Shown: positions 9,932-20,081, counted from the first letter of the stretch. The stretch is DNA of 64,000 bases from Serratia odorifera (GCF_900635445.1 NZ_LR134117.1:2976001-3040000), one strand, 5' to 3'. Made by a program: numbers and translations. The notes: generated from the letters alone by a model not told the origin.

Positions 9932-11120
9932 TTAGCCCAGAACCAGGCCGGCGATCGACGCGGACAGAATGCTCACCAGCGTAGAGCCGTACACCAGTTT
10001 CAGGCCGAAGCGCGAAACCACGTTGCCCTGATGCTCGTTCAAGCCCTTAATCGCACCGGCAACGATACCGATAGAAGAGAAGTTGGCGAAGGACACCAGG
10101 AATACCGACAGAATGCCCAGACTGCGTGGCGACAGTTCAGCCGAGACTTTCTGCAATTCCATCATCGCCACGAATTCGTTGGAAACCAGTTTGGTCGCCA
10201 TGATGCTGCCAACCTGCAGCGCTTCGTGTTTAGGGATGCCCATAATCCAGGCAAATGGATAGAAGAAGTAGCCGAGGATCTCCTGGAAGCTCAGACCGAA
10301 GATGGCGCTGAACAGGCCGTTGAGTGCGGCGATCAGGGCGATAAAGCCGATCAGCATTGCGGCAACGATTATTGCAACTTTAAAACCTGCCAGAATATAT
10401 TCACCCAGCATTTCAAAGAAGCTTTGGCCTTCATGCAGATTGCCGAGGTGCAGTTCTTCTTCGCTACTGGTGTCGTACGGGTTGACCAACGACAGCACGA
10501 TAAAGGTACTGAACATGTTGAGCACCAGCGCCGCTACCACGAATTTGGCATCCAGCATGGTCATGTAGGCACCGACGATCGACATGGAGACCGTCGACAT
10601 CGCGGTTGCCGCCATGGTGTACATGCGCTTTTCCGACATCTTGCCCAGAATGTCTTTATAGGCAATAAAGTTTTCCGACTGACCGAGAATCAGTGAGCTG
10701 ACGGCGTTGAATGACTCCAGCCTGCCCATACCGTTTACCTTGGACAGGACGGTACCGATGATGCGGATCACAAATGGCAGCACCTTGATGTATTGCAGTA
10801 TGCCAATCAGCGCAGAAATGAACACGATAGGGCACAGTACCTTCAGGGAAGAAGAACGCCAACCCTTTGTCGCCCATACCGCCGAAGACAAAATCAGTCC
10901 CTTGTCCTGCAAATCCGAGGAGTTTATCAAACAGGGCGGCGAACCCTTTGACGAAGCCCAGGCCCGCTTCCGAATGCAGGAAAAAGTAGGCCAATAATAC
11001 TTCGATAACCAATAATTGAATAACATAGCGAATGCGGATGCTTTTGCGATCGCGGCATACCAGCAATGCCAAAATCGTTACCACCACTAACGCCAACGCA
11101 AAGTGCGCAATATGGGACAT
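9932..11120 (-). pseudogene. nupC: Concentrative nucleoside transporter NupC, frame broken once
   Basis: Proton-coupled nucleoside importer of the CNT family in the inner membrane. The N-terminal frame ([31 protein letters not shown]) and the C-terminal frame ([47 protein letters not shown]) join if one extra base is removed at GGG 10846-10848. Corrected length is 395 residues (E. coli NupC 400). Divergent from mntH as in E. coli. The break is probably an error, since both halves are highly conserved. Confidence 0.92.
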
Positions 11121-11362
11121 GTTTGCTCCAAATTTGAGGCAGGCTGAATTTCGGTTGTCATTCTATGTAACGCTGCGTTTAAAAACGAGACTTCGATTGC
11201 AAATATAGAAACTGATAGTGGGATTCTTCTTAAAGTAGTCCAGTAAAGCACTCCAAATCAAGATGTTAATAATTTTGCCCATTGGTAGCATTTTTGTGCT
11301 AATTTGATTATCAGGCGTACTTCGTTCTGTTTCTGGTCAACGCCAGCGGCAAGAAACTTGTT

Positions 11363-11381
11363 GAAATAGCTGCGATATGTT
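11363..11381 (+). promoter_or_regulatory. MntR-like box upstream of mntH
   Basis: GAAATAGCTGCGATATGTT resembles the MntR palindrome AACATAGCnnnGCTATGTT as I recall it, with a perfect right half except one base. It lies about 120 bp before mntH. Confidence 0.45.
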
Positions 11382-11436
11382 CGTAAAGCCTTCGTCGCCG
11401 TCTATCACAGGGATAAGCATCACCTCTCTAAATGCA

Positions 11437-11455
11437 ATTGATAATTATTATCATT
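11437..11455 (+). promoter_or_regulatory. Fur box upstream of mntH
   Basis: ATTGATAATTATTATCATT matches the Fur GATAAT-repeat pattern and lies 46 bp before the mntH ATG. Iron control of mntH is known in E. coli. Confidence 0.65.
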
Positions 11456-11500
11456 TTGCTATGATTACGGTAAGCTTAATATGAGTAAGGGCTAAACGAT

Positions 11501-12739
11501 ATGTTGAACAGCCGTGCGGTTACTTCTACCTCCACCAACCGCCCGTCCAGGAAGATCAAACTTTCTTTGATGGGCCCGGCGTTTATCGCCGCCATCGGCT
11601 ATATCGATCCCGGTAACTTTGCCACCAACATCCAATCCGGCGCTTCCTTTGGCTACAAACTGTTGTGGGTAGTGGTGTGGGCCAACATCATGGCGATGTT
11701 AATCCAGCTATTGTCTGCCAAGCTCGGCATCGCCACTGGCAAGAACCTGGCCGAACATATCCGCGACCGTTTTCCGCGGCCGGCAGTATGGGCCTATTGG
11801 GTTCAGGCGGAAATCATCGCCATGGCTACGGATTTGGCCGAATTTATCGGTGCGGCGATCGGCTTTAAACTGCTGCTCGGCGTCACCCTGCTTGAAGGCG
11901 CGGTGCTGACCGGTATCGCCACCTTCCTGATCCTGATGCTGCAAAAACGTGGGCAGAAACCGCTGGAACTGGTGATCGGCGGCCTGCTGCTGTTCGTTGC
12001 CGCCGCCTACATCGTCGAGCTGGTATTCTCGCAGCCGCAGTTGAGCGGGCTTATCAAAGGCATGGCCATTCCCGACCTGCCTAACGGCGATGCGGTGTTT
12101 CTGGCGGCCGGCGTGCTTGGCGCCACCATTATGCCGCACGTGATCTATCTGCACTCTTCGTTGACGCAAACCGCCGGTAAAAATTCGCAGGCGGAACGTT
12201 ATGCATCAACCAAGGTAGACGTGGCGATTGCCATGACCATCGCCGGTTTTGTCAACCTGGCGATGATGGCTACCGCCGCTGCGGCATTCCACTTTAGCGG
12301 CCATAGCGGCATCGCCGATCTTGATCAAGCCTACCTGACCTTGCAACCGTTGCTGGGGCACGCCGCTGCAACGGTATTCGGTCTTAGCCTGGTGGCGGCG
12401 GGACTCTCTTCCACCGTGGTTGGCACGTTGGCGGGGCAGGTGGTCATGCAGGGGTTCGTGCGTTTCTATATTCCACTGTGGGTGCGGCGCGTGGTGACCA
12501 TGCTGCCGTCGTTTATCGTGATCCTGCTGGGTATGGATGCTACGCGTATCCTGGTGCTCAGCCAGGTGTTGTTGAGCTTTGGTATCGCGCTAGCGTTGGT
12601 ACCACTGCTGCGTTTCACCGGCAACCGGGAACTGATGGGGGATCTGGTTAACAGTAGATCCATACAGAATATCGGGTGGCTGATCGTATTGATCGTGGTG
12701 GGGCTGAATGGCTATCTGCTGGTAAGCAGTCTGTTCTAA
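11501..12739 (+). CDS. mntH: Proton-dependent manganese transporter MntH (Nramp)
   Basis: Inner-membrane Nramp carrier importing Mn2+ (and Fe2+) with protons. It has 412 residues, identical in length to E. coli MntH. The metal-site motifs are GYIDPGN in helix 1 and [11 protein letters not shown] in helix 6. Intact frame. Its terminator is shared with the convergent ypeC. MntR-like and Fur boxes upstream fit repression by manganese and iron. Confidence 0.96.
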   Translation: MLNSRAVTSTSTNRPSRKIKLSLMGPAFIAAIGYIDPGNFATNIQSGASFGYKLLWVVVWANIMAMLIQLLSAKLGIATGKNLAEHIRDRFPRPAVWAYWVQAEIIAMATDLAEFIGAAIGFKLLLGVTLLEGAVLTGIATFLILMLQKRGQKPLELVIGGLLLFVAAAYIVELVFSQPQLSGLIKGMAIPDLPNGDAVFLAAGVLGATIMPHVIYLHSSLTQTAGKNSQAERYASTKVDVAIAMTIAGFVNLAMMATAAAAFHFSGHSGIADLDQAYLTLQPLLGHAAATVFGLSLVAAGLSSTVVGTLAGQVVMQGFVRFYIPLWVRRVVTMLPSFIVILLGMDATRILVLSQVLLSFGIALALVPLLRFTGNRELMGDLVNSRSIQNIGWLIVLIVVGLNGYLLVSSLF

Positions 12740-12756
12740 CCGCTTGGCGCTAGCTG

Positions 12757-12782
12757 AAAGGGCGCGAAATCGCGCCCTTTTG
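12757..12782. terminator. Terminator between convergent mntH and ypeC
   Basis: AAAGGGCGCGAAATCGCGCCCTTT stem 18 bp after mntH and adjoining the ypeC stop; symmetrical, so probably bidirectional. Confidence 0.8.
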
Positions 12783-12785
12783 CAT

Positions 12786-13160
12786 TTAATCGTCGTCGTG
12801 GTCGTGATGACGGTGCTTGTGTTTATGATGCTTTTTATAATGGTGCTTATCGTATTTGCGATAGCGACCATCATGGTAATAGTAATTTTTGCGCCAGTAG
12901 TCGCCGTCACGCCAGCGATAGCCGTCCCAGTAATATCCCCGGCGGCTGCGTTCGCCCTGATAACGCCCACGGTGGTTTTCCCACCAGTCACGATCGCGCC
13001 AGTCATGGCCATCCCAATAATTGCCGCGTCGATCCTGATCGCCTATGCGTAATGAAACGCCGGGCATCAAATCAATGTTGAGGCCTTCGGCCTGCGCCTG
13101 TTGCGCCAGTGGGGCTGTGGTTGCCACTAAGATAGCGGCCAGTAGCAGAGGTTTAAACAT
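12786..13160 (-). CDS. ypeC: YpeC-like secreted DUF2502 protein, His-rich tail
   Basis: 124-residue exported protein of unknown function. A signal peptide (MFKPLLLAAILVATTAPLA...AQA) precedes a DUF2502 region with aromatic, Arg- and Asp-rich repeats (NYWDGHDWRDRDWW, YYWDGYRWRDGDYW). The last 25 residues alternate His, Lys and Asp (HHYKKHHKHKHRHHDHDDD). The ATG at 13160 follows a good ribosome site; a longer in-frame start would put residues ahead of the signal peptide. It sits beside mntH as in E. coli. The His/Asp tail suggests metal binding, which is inference. Confidence 0.85.
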   Translation of the reverse strand: MFKPLLLAAILVATTAPLAQQAQAEGLNIDLMPGVSLRIGDQDRRGNYWDGHDWRDRDWWENHRGRYQGERSRRGYYWDGYRWRDGDYWRKNYYYHDGRYRKYDKHHYKKHHKHKHRHHDHDDD

Positions 13161-13403
13161 GCTTTCTCCTGTTGGCGGCTCACCGTGCAAAAATTCCCGT
13201 ATGCCCGTCACGCGTAGCCTGTGCTCGCTTGATGCCCTGCGGGGAGGTAAACCGGCCTTATAGTTAATCTGTCAGCATGTTATCGCTATCGACGTATAAA
13301 GAATCTGAGGGAGATTCTGAAAACCACGCTGTGGCAACGAATTAAGATTTATCTAAAGTAAAATCACACCCCGACAGGCGTTGGAACGACGGGGTGTAAT
13401 CGC

Positions 13404-14394
13404 TTACAGAAGAATGGCGTCGATTGCGGCGATTTCCTGTGGGCTAAAGTTGCGATTGGCCAGCATGCCGACCGCATCTTCTATTTGGCTGGTTTTACTG
13501 GCGCCGATCAACACCGAGGTCACACGATCGTTACGCAGCACCCAGGCCAGCGCCATCTGAGACAGCTTTTGTCCACGCTGCTCGGCCAATGCATTGAGAC
13601 GGCGCACTTTTGCCAGCTTTTCTTCGGTCAGTTGCTCTGGCTGGAGGAACTTGCTGTCGCCGGCAGCCCGCGAATCTTGCGGTATGCCGTGCAAATAGCG
13701 GTCGGTCAGCACGCCGCCCGCCAGCGGAGAAAAGGCAATGGACCCCACGCCATGGTCAGCCAGCGTGTCCAGCAGCTCCGCTTCAATACTGCGCTCGAAC
13801 ATTGAGTATCTGGGCTGGTGGATCACACAGGGCGTGCCAAGCTGTTGCAGCAGGGCGAATGCCTCGCGTGCCCGTTCAGCCGGATAATTCGACAGGCCGA
13901 CATACAGCGCCTTGCCTTGCCGCACCAGTAAATCCAGCGCCGCCATGGTTTCTTCCAGCGGCGTATCGGGATCCGGTCGGTGATGATAAAAGATATCCAC
14001 ATAATCCAGCCCCAGCCGTTGCAGGCTTTGATCGAGGCTGGCGACCAGGTATTTTTTTGAACCCCAGTCGCCATACGGGCCTGGCCACATGGTGTAACCG
14101 GCTTTTGATGACACGATCAGTTCATCGCGATAGGCGCGCAGATCGGCATGCAGGATGCGGCCAAAAACCGCTTCGGCAGAGCCGGGGGGGCGGCCCGTAG
14201 TTATTAGCCAGATCAAAATGGGTAATGCCCAGATCGAACGCGCGGCGCACCAGGTTGCGAGCGTTGTCATACAGCGAGTTATCGCCAAAGTTATGCCATA
14301 AGCCCAATGATATCGCTGGCAATTTCAGTCCGCTGCGTCCGCAGCGTCGGTATTCCATGGTGTGATAACGGGAAGCATCTGCCTGATAAACCAT
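13404..14394 (-). pseudogene. Aldo/keto reductase (YghZ-like), frame broken once
   Basis: NADPH-dependent aldo/keto reductase similar to E. coli YghZ (L-glyceraldehyde 3-phosphate reductase). Seen are MEYRRCGRSGLKLPAISLGLW, ITHFDLANNYGPPPG, SSKAGYTMWPGPYGDWGS, DYVDIFYHHRPD and SVLIGASKTSQ. The catalytic Asp-Tyr region sits in FDLANNYG. A run of seven G (14184-14190) has one base too many and splits the gene after NNYGPPP. Corrected length is 329 residues. Neither neighbour, ypeC nor the divergent ipdC, suggests a specific substrate. Confidence 0.87.
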
Positions 14395-14537
14395 ATCAAT
14401 CTCTGCCTTGAAGGGAGGGGGACATGTTTTAGTGTATGCGTTTTCACCACGATTGCCTGCGGTCCGGATCACGTTAACTTGCGCGGAGATAACGTGGATT
14501 AATGCTCAGGTCGTGCTGCCTGATGCCGGTGCAACCA

Positions 14538-14555
14538 TGTAAAGTAGGGTTTCCA
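14538..14555 (+). promoter_or_regulatory. TyrR-like box upstream of ipdC
   Basis: TGTAAA, six bases, TTTCCA: one mismatch to the TyrR strong-box consensus TGTAAA-N6-TTTACA. Centred about 96 bp before the ipdC start. TyrR is known to activate ipdC in Enterobacter cloacae. Confidence 0.6.
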
Positions 14556-14641
14556 AGTGGTTATTTGCCATAAAGCTCGAAATTTCGCCGGGATATTCAA
14601 TACTAAATACTAATATTCCTATCATCGGGCAGGTAAATATC

Positions 14642-16303
14642 ATGAGTAAGAATTATACGGTGGCTAACTATCTTCTCGACCGATTGGCGCAGATGGGTAT
14701 TCGCCATTTGTTTGGCGTGCCCGGTGATTACAATTTACAGTTTCTCGATCATGTGATCGATCATCCGCAGGTGACCTGGGTTGGTTGCGCCAATGAGCTT
14801 AATGCGGCATATGCAGCGGATGGTTATGCCCGCTGCAAACCCGCTGCCGCGATGCTGACTACTTTTGGCGTGGGTGAACTCAGCGCGATCAACGGCGTTG
14901 CCGGCAGTTATGCGGAATATCTGCCGGTGATTCATATTGTCGGCGCCCCCACGCTGCGTTGCCAGCGCAGTGGGGAACTGTTGCATCATTCGCTGGGTGA
15001 CGGCGATTTTGGCCATTTTGCCCGCATGGCCAAAGAGGTCACCATTGCGCAGGCCAGCCTGACGGCGGCCAATGCCGAAGCAGAAATCGATCGGCTGCTG
15101 ACCACCGCGCTGTTTGAGCGTCGGCCGGTGTATCTGCTCTTGCCAAGCGATGTGGCGCAGGCACCGCTGGCTTCACGCCCGGCGCCGTTGATGCTGCGAC
15201 AGCCCAATCTGTCCGCCGCATCGTTGCAGGCCTTTGTCAAGGCGGCACGCGTACAGTTGCAAGCCGCACAGCGGGTATCGCTGTTGGCGGATTTTCTCGC
15301 CGATCGTTTTGGCGCGCAGCAAGCTCTGAGCCAATGGATGCAGGAAGTTTCAATTCCTCATGCCACGCTGCTAATGGGCAAAAGCGTGTTGGATGAAACC
15401 CACGCCGCTTTTACCGGCACCTATGCCGGTGCAGCCAGTGCCCCGCCGGTCAAGCAGTTGATCGAAGGCGCTGATGCGATCATCAGTATTGGTGTGCGTT
15501 TAACTGACACCATTACCGCCGGATTTAGCCACAGTTTGCCAGCGGACAAATGCATTGATATCCAACCGTTTGAAGCACGCGTCGGCCAGCAGGTATTCAG
15601 TCAGATCCCGATGCGCGATGCGGTGATCGCGCTGCATCAGTTAACGCTGCCGCTGTGTCGGCACTGGACATTACCCGTCATTGCGCGCACGCCATTGCCA
15701 CAATCGCATGGCGGCGGGCTCGATCAGCATGGTTTCTGGCAGCAGGTGCAGGATTTTCTGCGTCCCGGCGATATCGTGCTGGCGGAACAGGGCACCGCCA
15801 GTTTTGGCGCTGCGGCACTGACGTTGCCACAGGGTTGCCATTTTATCGTGCAGCCGCTGTGGGGCTCGATCGGCTATACCCTGCCGGCGGCGTTTGGCGT
15901 GCAGACTGCGGAGCCGGAGCGTCGAGTAATATTGCTGATAGGCGATGGTTCAGCCCAGTTGACGGCTCAGGAGTTGGGGTCGATGCTGCGTGATGGGCAA
16001 AAGCCGATCGTCTTCCTGCTGAATAATGATGGTTACACCGTCGAGCGCGCCATTCATGGGCCAGAGCAGCGTTATAACGATATCGCCGCCTGGAACTGGA
16101 CGTTGTTACCGCAGGCGATGGGCGATGGACAGCGCGTGAAGACGTTGCGCGTTAGTGAACCAGAGTCGTTACGCGCTGCGCTGAGTGAGGTGAACGACTG
16201 CGATCGGCTGGCATTCATCGAGGTGATATTGCCGAAGATGGACATCCCGGAACTGCTCGACAGCGTGTCTCGGGCCATTCAGGTGCGTAATGCCGCCGCC
16301 TGA
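14642..16303 (+). CDS. ipdC: Indolepyruvate decarboxylase (thiamine diphosphate enzyme)
   Basis: Converts indole-3-pyruvate to indole-3-acetaldehyde, the key step of the indolepyruvate route to the auxin indole-3-acetate. It has 553 residues (Enterobacter cloacae IpdC 552). The catalytic Glu is in CANELNAAYAADGYAR, the paired His in GELLHHSLGDGDF, and the thiamine diphosphate/Mg motif starts GDGSAQL and closes with LLNNDGYT. Phenylpyruvate decarboxylation is possible, as with other family members. Upstream is a TyrR-like box. Its 3' end overlaps the convergent LysR gene by 25 bp. Confidence 0.93.
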   Translation: MSKNYTVANYLLDRLAQMGIRHLFGVPGDYNLQFLDHVIDHPQVTWVGCANELNAAYAADGYARCKPAAAMLTTFGVGELSAINGVAGSYAEYLPVIHIVGAPTLRCQRSGELLHHSLGDGDFGHFARMAKEVTIAQASLTAANAEAEIDRLLTTALFERRPVYLLLPSDVAQAPLASRPAPLMLRQPNLSAASLQAFVKAARVQLQAAQRVSLLADFLADRFGAQQALSQWMQEVSIPHATLLMGKSVLDETHAAFTGTYAGAASAPPVKQLIEGADAIISIGVRLTDTITAGFSHSLPADKCIDIQPFEARVGQQVFSQIPMRDAVIALHQLTLPLCRHWTLPVIARTPLPQSHGGGLDQHGFWQQVQDFLRPGDIVLAEQGTASFGAAALTLPQGCHFIVQPLWGSIGYTLPAAFGVQTAEPERRVILLIGDGSAQLTAQELGSMLRDGQKPIVFLLNNDGYTVERAIHGPEQRYNDIAAWNWTLLPQAMGDGQRVKTLRVSEPESLRAALSEVNDCDRLAFIEVILPKMDIPELLDSVSRAIQVRNAAA

Positions 16304-17166
16304 TCCTCGGCGCTTTCCTGCAGGCGCTCCAGTAGCCAAAACCCCGCCGGTCCCGGTGGGGTAAGACGTGACCACACCGCGTCGACCGAAATGCGCATTG
16401 GCCAGCCGCGCAACGGCAACGGCTGCAAACGCTCCTGACCGTACTGCCTGACCAGCCAGTGCGGCAAAATCGCCCAGCCGAAGCCTTGCTCCGCCATTTC
16501 CAGCAGCATCAGATAACTTGGCGCCGACCACACGCGTCCCTGCGGTTTGTTGGCATTGGCAGAATAGGTGTTGAGATACAGCTGGCGGTCGCTGGCCAAT
16601 TGTTCCTGCGAAACCGTCTCAAGCTGTGCCAAGGGGTGATCGCGAGCGACAAAAATCCCCATTTCGGTTTGCTCTGGCAGGCGGGCTACCGCGATATCCG
16701 GCGGGTAGGCCGGCTGTACCGCCAGCATGCCAAGATGCGCCCGGCCGCTCTGTAACAGCTCCAGTACGTCACCGCCTTCGGCAATCATGCACTCCAGCTC
16801 AATGTCCTGATAACGACGCTCAAAATGCCGCATCAAACTGTCGTGATGATTGGGTTGATAAGTGTCGGAAAAGACGATCGTCAAGCGGGGTTCAATGCGA
16901 TCGGCCAGGCGGATACTTAACGCATCCAACCGTTCGCTGGCGGCGAGGATCTCTTGCACGTGACCCAGCACTTTACGCCCGGCGGCGGTAAGCACCGGCT
17001 GACGAGCCTGCCTGTCGAACAGCGTCAGGCCAAGGTCAGCTTCCAGATTGGCGATCGCGGTGCTGATGGTGGACTGGCTTTTGCGCAGCTTGCGCGCAGC
17101 GGCGGAAAACGACCCCAGCGCGGCTGCTTCGACAAATGCCTGTAATGCTTCCGGTGAATAATGCAT
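16279..17166 (-). CDS. LysR-family transcriptional regulator
   Basis: 295-residue LysR regulator: N-terminal winged helix-turn-helix (LQAFVEAAALGSFSAAARKL, then SQSTISTAIANLEADLG) and a C-terminal effector-binding domain (from about residue 90). It is divergently transcribed from the PACE efflux gene, 99 bp apart, which is the usual arrangement for a LysR protein controlling such a pump. It converges with ipdC and the two coding ends overlap by 25 bp. The effector is unknown. Confidence 0.9.
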   Translation of the reverse strand: MHYSPEALQAFVEAAALGSFSAAARKLRKSQSTISTAIANLEADLGLTLFDRQARQPVLTAAGRKVLGHVQEILAASERLDALSIRLADRIEPRLTIVFSDTYQPNHHDSLMRHFERRYQDIELECMIAEGGDVLELLQSGRAHLGMLAVQPAYPPDIAVARLPEQTEMGIFVARDHPLAQLETVSQEQLASDRQLYLNTYSANANKPQGRVWSAPSYLMLLEMAEQGFGWAILPHWLVRQYGQERLQPLPLRGWPMRISVDAVWSRLTPPGPAGFWLLERLQESAEDQAAALRT

Positions 17167-17265
17167 GAAGTATCTATTTTATCGATGGAACCTATTTTTA
17201 ATCTACGGTAAAAGTCGATGATAATCACCTGACTTTTTTCATAAACAATCAATGTCAGGTGATAT

Positions 17266-17706
17266 ATGCAATTGCAAAACAAGTCTTTCGCTGAACGCGT
17301 GGTGCATGCGGTAGGGTTTGAGGCGATCGCGGTGATGATTTGCGCGCCGATCGGTGCATGGTTGATGAACCGTTCGATGATGCAGGTAGGGGCGCTGGCG
17401 GTGATGCTGTCCAGCGTCGCCATGCTGTGGAATATGATTTATAACACCGTCTTTGACCGTCTGTGGCCGGTAAACCGGGTGCTGCGTACTCTGAAGGTGC
17501 GTGCATTGCACGCGTTCGGGTTCGAAGCCGGCTTTGTGCTGATTGGCGTGCCGATGGCCGCGTTTATGCTAAACCTGACGCTGGTCCAGGCATTTATGCT
17601 GGAACTGGGTTTTTTCCTGTTCTTCCTGCCGTATACCATGGCCTATAACTGGTTGTATGACACTTTGCGTCAGCGTTGGGTCGACACTCGTCTGGCGGTG
17701 AAATAA
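17266..17706 (+). CDS. PACE-family multidrug efflux protein (AceI-like)
   Basis: 146-residue four-helix inner-membrane protein made of two tandem bacterial transmembrane pair domains. Family motifs are RVVHAVGFEA, WNMIYNTVFDRLWP, RALHAFGFEAGF and YTMAYNWLYDTLRQRW. Known relatives such as AceI export chlorhexidine and other biocides by proton exchange. It is divergent from a LysR gene that probably controls it. Substrate cannot be read from sequence. Confidence 0.9.
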   Translation: MQLQNKSFAERVVHAVGFEAIAVMICAPIGAWLMNRSMMQVGALAVMLSSVAMLWNMIYNTVFDRLWPVNRVLRTLKVRALHAFGFEAGFVLIGVPMAAFMLNLTLVQAFMLELGFFLFFLPYTMAYNWLYDTLRQRWVDTRLAVK

Positions 17707-17775
17707 GCTATCGTCAACGCGCTGCCGCGCGGATAAGGTTGGTCACATGTAGCGCGTAGCCGTGAGGAGAAACCA

Positions 17776-18468
17776 ATGAAAGTGCTGGGTTTGCTGGGAG
17801 GAATGAGCTGGGAATCCACCATTCCGTACTACCGGATGATCAACGAGCAGGTCAAGCAGCAACTGGGCGGCCTGCATTCAGCCAGGCTGGTGCTGTACAG
17901 CGTCGATTTCCATGAGATTGAACGTCTGCAACATCAGGGAGACTGGCAAGGCGCCGGGCAACTGTTGGCGGCGGCGGCAGTCTCGCTGCGTGCTGCTGGC
18001 GCAGAAGCCATCGTCATCTGTACCAACACCATGCACAAAGTGGCAGATGTCATTGAGCAGGCCAGCGGCTTACCGCTGATCCACATCGCCGATGCCACCG
18101 CATTGCAGGTACGTCAACAAGATATGCGCCGCGTCGGGCTGTTGGGCACGCGCTTTACCATGGAACAGGATTTTTATCGTGGGCGCCTGCAGGCGCGTTT
18201 TGGCATCGAGGTGGTGACGCCGGTGTCCGCCGATCGCGACATTATCCACCGTATTATTTACGACGAACTGTGTTTGGGGAAAATCAGCGCCGCTTCGCGT
18301 GACGAATACCGGCGGATCATCGGCAATCTGGAGCTTCAGGGCGCACAGGGCATTATCTTCGGCTGTACCGAAATCGGCCTGCTGGTTAATGCACAGGACG
18401 CCTCGGTGCCGGTATTCGACACCACGGAAATTCATGCCCGCGCGGCGGCGGATTACGCGCTGGCCTGA
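17776..18468 (+). CDS. ygeA: Aspartate/glutamate racemase family protein YgeA
   Basis: 230-residue PLP-independent amino acid racemase of the YgeA/RacD group. The two catalytic cysteines are in VICTNTMHKV and IIFGCTEIGLL; the N-terminus GLLGGMSWESTIPYYR is characteristic. E. coli YgeA is a broad-specificity racemase with low activity. A GAGGAG ribosome site precedes the ATG. It converges with yfeO, 6 bp apart. In E. coli ygeA lies elsewhere. Confidence 0.9.
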   Translation: MKVLGLLGGMSWESTIPYYRMINEQVKQQLGGLHSARLVLYSVDFHEIERLQHQGDWQGAGQLLAAAAVSLRAAGAEAIVICTNTMHKVADVIEQASGLPLIHIADATALQVRQQDMRRVGLLGTRFTMEQDFYRGRLQARFGIEVVTPVSADRDIIHRIIYDELCLGKISAASRDEYRRIIGNLELQGAQGIIFGCTEIGLLVNAQDASVPVFDTTEIHARAAADYALA

Positions 18469-18474
18469 GCGTAC

Positions 18475-19728
18475 CTATTCATCGTGCTCGCGCGGCGGGC
18501 GCGGCTGCGAGATCAGCATCAGCGGCTTGCCCGCCAGTATCAGCCAGGCGGGCAGCATAACCATGCACAACACCGGCAGCAGATGCAGATCCGGTACCAC
18601 TGCCGCAGCCATAAACAGGCTGAGCCATCCGTCACGTGAAACCACCAGCACCAGCCCCATAATAGCGCAGGAAACGGTGATGGCCGCCGGCACCGTCGGT
18701 ACGTGTTGATGCAGCATCAGGCCAAGCGCAACGCCGATAAACACCGCGGGGAAGATCCGTCCGCCGCGAAAACCGCTGGCTGCGGCAATCACCAACGCCG
18801 CCAGCTTGGTCAGAGTGACGATCAGCAGCGTGCTGACGGTAACATCGTCGCCGGCCGCCAGACGCTTCATTTCGTCTACCCCTTTGAACAGCGTAACGTC
18901 GCCGCCGATCAGTCCCAGCATGCCCAGCAGAAAGCCAGCCAATCCCAGCGCCAATACCGGGTGCTTCAACGAATGGAACATCCGATGCAGATGCGGGAAG
19001 CACCATAGCGCCGCCATACCGAGCGCGATGGCGATCAGCGCCACCACTGCGCCGCTGAAGATATCCGCCAGGCGCGTGACGTCATAGGGTGCCAATTGCA
19101 GAGAAAAATCGGGGGTGAAGAACAGTTGCGTAGTCACTGCGCCGGCCGCTGCCGCCATTAGCGGGGCGAACAGCCGATCCCACAACGGAACATCGCCGCT
19201 GCTGGCCAACATTTGCGAGAAAACCAGCGCCGCCGCCACTGGCGTGCCGAACAGGGCGCCGATAGTGCCGGCCGCCGCCAGGATAATCCAGTCCACCTGC
19301 GGGACTTTTGGCAGCAGGCGAGCGCCGAGTGCCGCTGCCAGTGCAATATTGATGGCGGTGATCGGGTTTTCCGGCCCCAGACTGACGCCGCCGGCCAAAC
19401 CCGCCAGCAACGCCAATAGCAGCCCGGGAATGGCCGACAACGGGATCGGCAAGCCGATCAGCGATTCGGTGGCCGGATCCGGGCCGGCATGGCCGGGCAT
19501 ATAGCGAATAATCAACCCGACGGCAACGCCGGTGAGCGTCAGTACGCCAAGGGTCCACCATGGCGAATGCACATCCACGTTAAGCAGGGCGGGCAGCCGT
19601 GACCACAGGGTATTTTGTAGCGCGGCGGCCACTCTCATCACCAGAATAAGCACCAGACTGGCGGCAGAGCCGATAATAATGGCAGGCAGAGCAAAGGTCA
19701 GCATTGTCGTGGCGCGCGGATGCAGCAT
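18475..19728 (-). CDS. yfeO: CLC-family ion channel/transporter YfeO
   Basis: Polytopic inner-membrane CLC protein, 417 residues from the MLHPRA start, which matches E. coli YfeO (418). The start further upstream would add 22 residues absent from the family. Ion-path motifs are [24 protein letters not shown] (the CLC gating glutamate is kept) and [12 protein letters not shown]. Physiological ion and role are unestablished. Divergent from glk as in E. coli. Confidence 0.9.
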   Translation of the reverse strand: MLHPRATTMLTFALPAIIIGSAASLVLILVMRVAAALQNTLWSRLPALLNVDVHSPWWTLGVLTLTGVAVGLIIRYMPGHAGPDPATESLIGLPIPLSAIPGLLLALLAGLAGGVSLGPENPITAINIALAAALGARLLPKVPQVDWIILAAAGTIGALFGTPVAAALVFSQMLASSGDVPLWDRLFAPLMAAAAGAVTTQLFFTPDFSLQLAPYDVTRLADIFSGAVVALIAIALGMAALWCFPHLHRMFHSLKHPVLALGLAGFLLGMLGLIGGDVTLFKGVDEMKRLAAGDDVTVSTLLIVTLTKLAALVIAAASGFRGGRIFPAVFIGVALGLMLHQHVPTVPAAITVSCAIMGLVLVVSRDGWLSLFMAAAVVPDLHLLPVLCMVMLPAWLILAGKPLMLISQPRPPREHDE

Positions 19729-20081
19729 GCAGGGATCCCTTGTCAATAAACCCTGCGTCGCAGGGGGAGATGATTGGGTGATGATTGAGTGCACCAGCCT
19801 TCGCTGTGCGCAGCAAGCAGCGTCAGCGGATGGTTATATAGGCTGTTTTCAGGCATTTTGCCAACCCCGGTCGCCGCTGAACAGCCGCCAAGACGCGTTT
19901 TTTGCCGCAATTTGTTTCAACGTGCAGGAAAATCGGCCAAACGGCCTGGCTGAAACGTTTTTTGTGATCAAGATCGCTATTGGCCGGTTAGCGTAACGAT
20001 GACGATTGTTGTTTTCTCGGCGGGATTTTACAGTGGAGTGCAGTTTGCTATTTGCCCTTAAATTTTGCGGAGAAAACACTG
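19729..20081. promoter_or_regulatory. yfeO-glk divergent intergenic region
   Basis: 353 bp without a credible gene. Contains a Cra-type site (listed) and the glk ribosome site GCGGAGAA. No terminator or RNA gene was recognised. Confidence 0.5.
19949..19962 (+). promoter_or_regulatory. Cra (FruR) box upstream of glk
   Basis: GCTGAAACGTTTTT fits every position of the Cra consensus RSTGAAWCSNTHHW. It lies about 120 bp before the glk start. glk is a known Cra-repressed gene in E. coli. Confidence 0.6.

Larger units (their letters stand above)
11121..11500. promoter_or_regulatory. Divergent nupC-mntH intergenic region
   Basis: 380 bp without a gene, holding the promoters of both neighbours. The mntH side carries an MntR-like palindrome and a Fur box, listed separately. 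I could not settle a CRP or CytR site for nupC by eye. Confidence 0.6.

Noticed and set aside
14184..14190. Seven-G run in the aldo/keto reductase (and at 34734-34740 in ccmA) as a phase-variation switch
   Set aside because: The runs are only one base over the in-frame length, and the same kind of +1 change occurs at many short runs in housekeeping genes; error is simpler.
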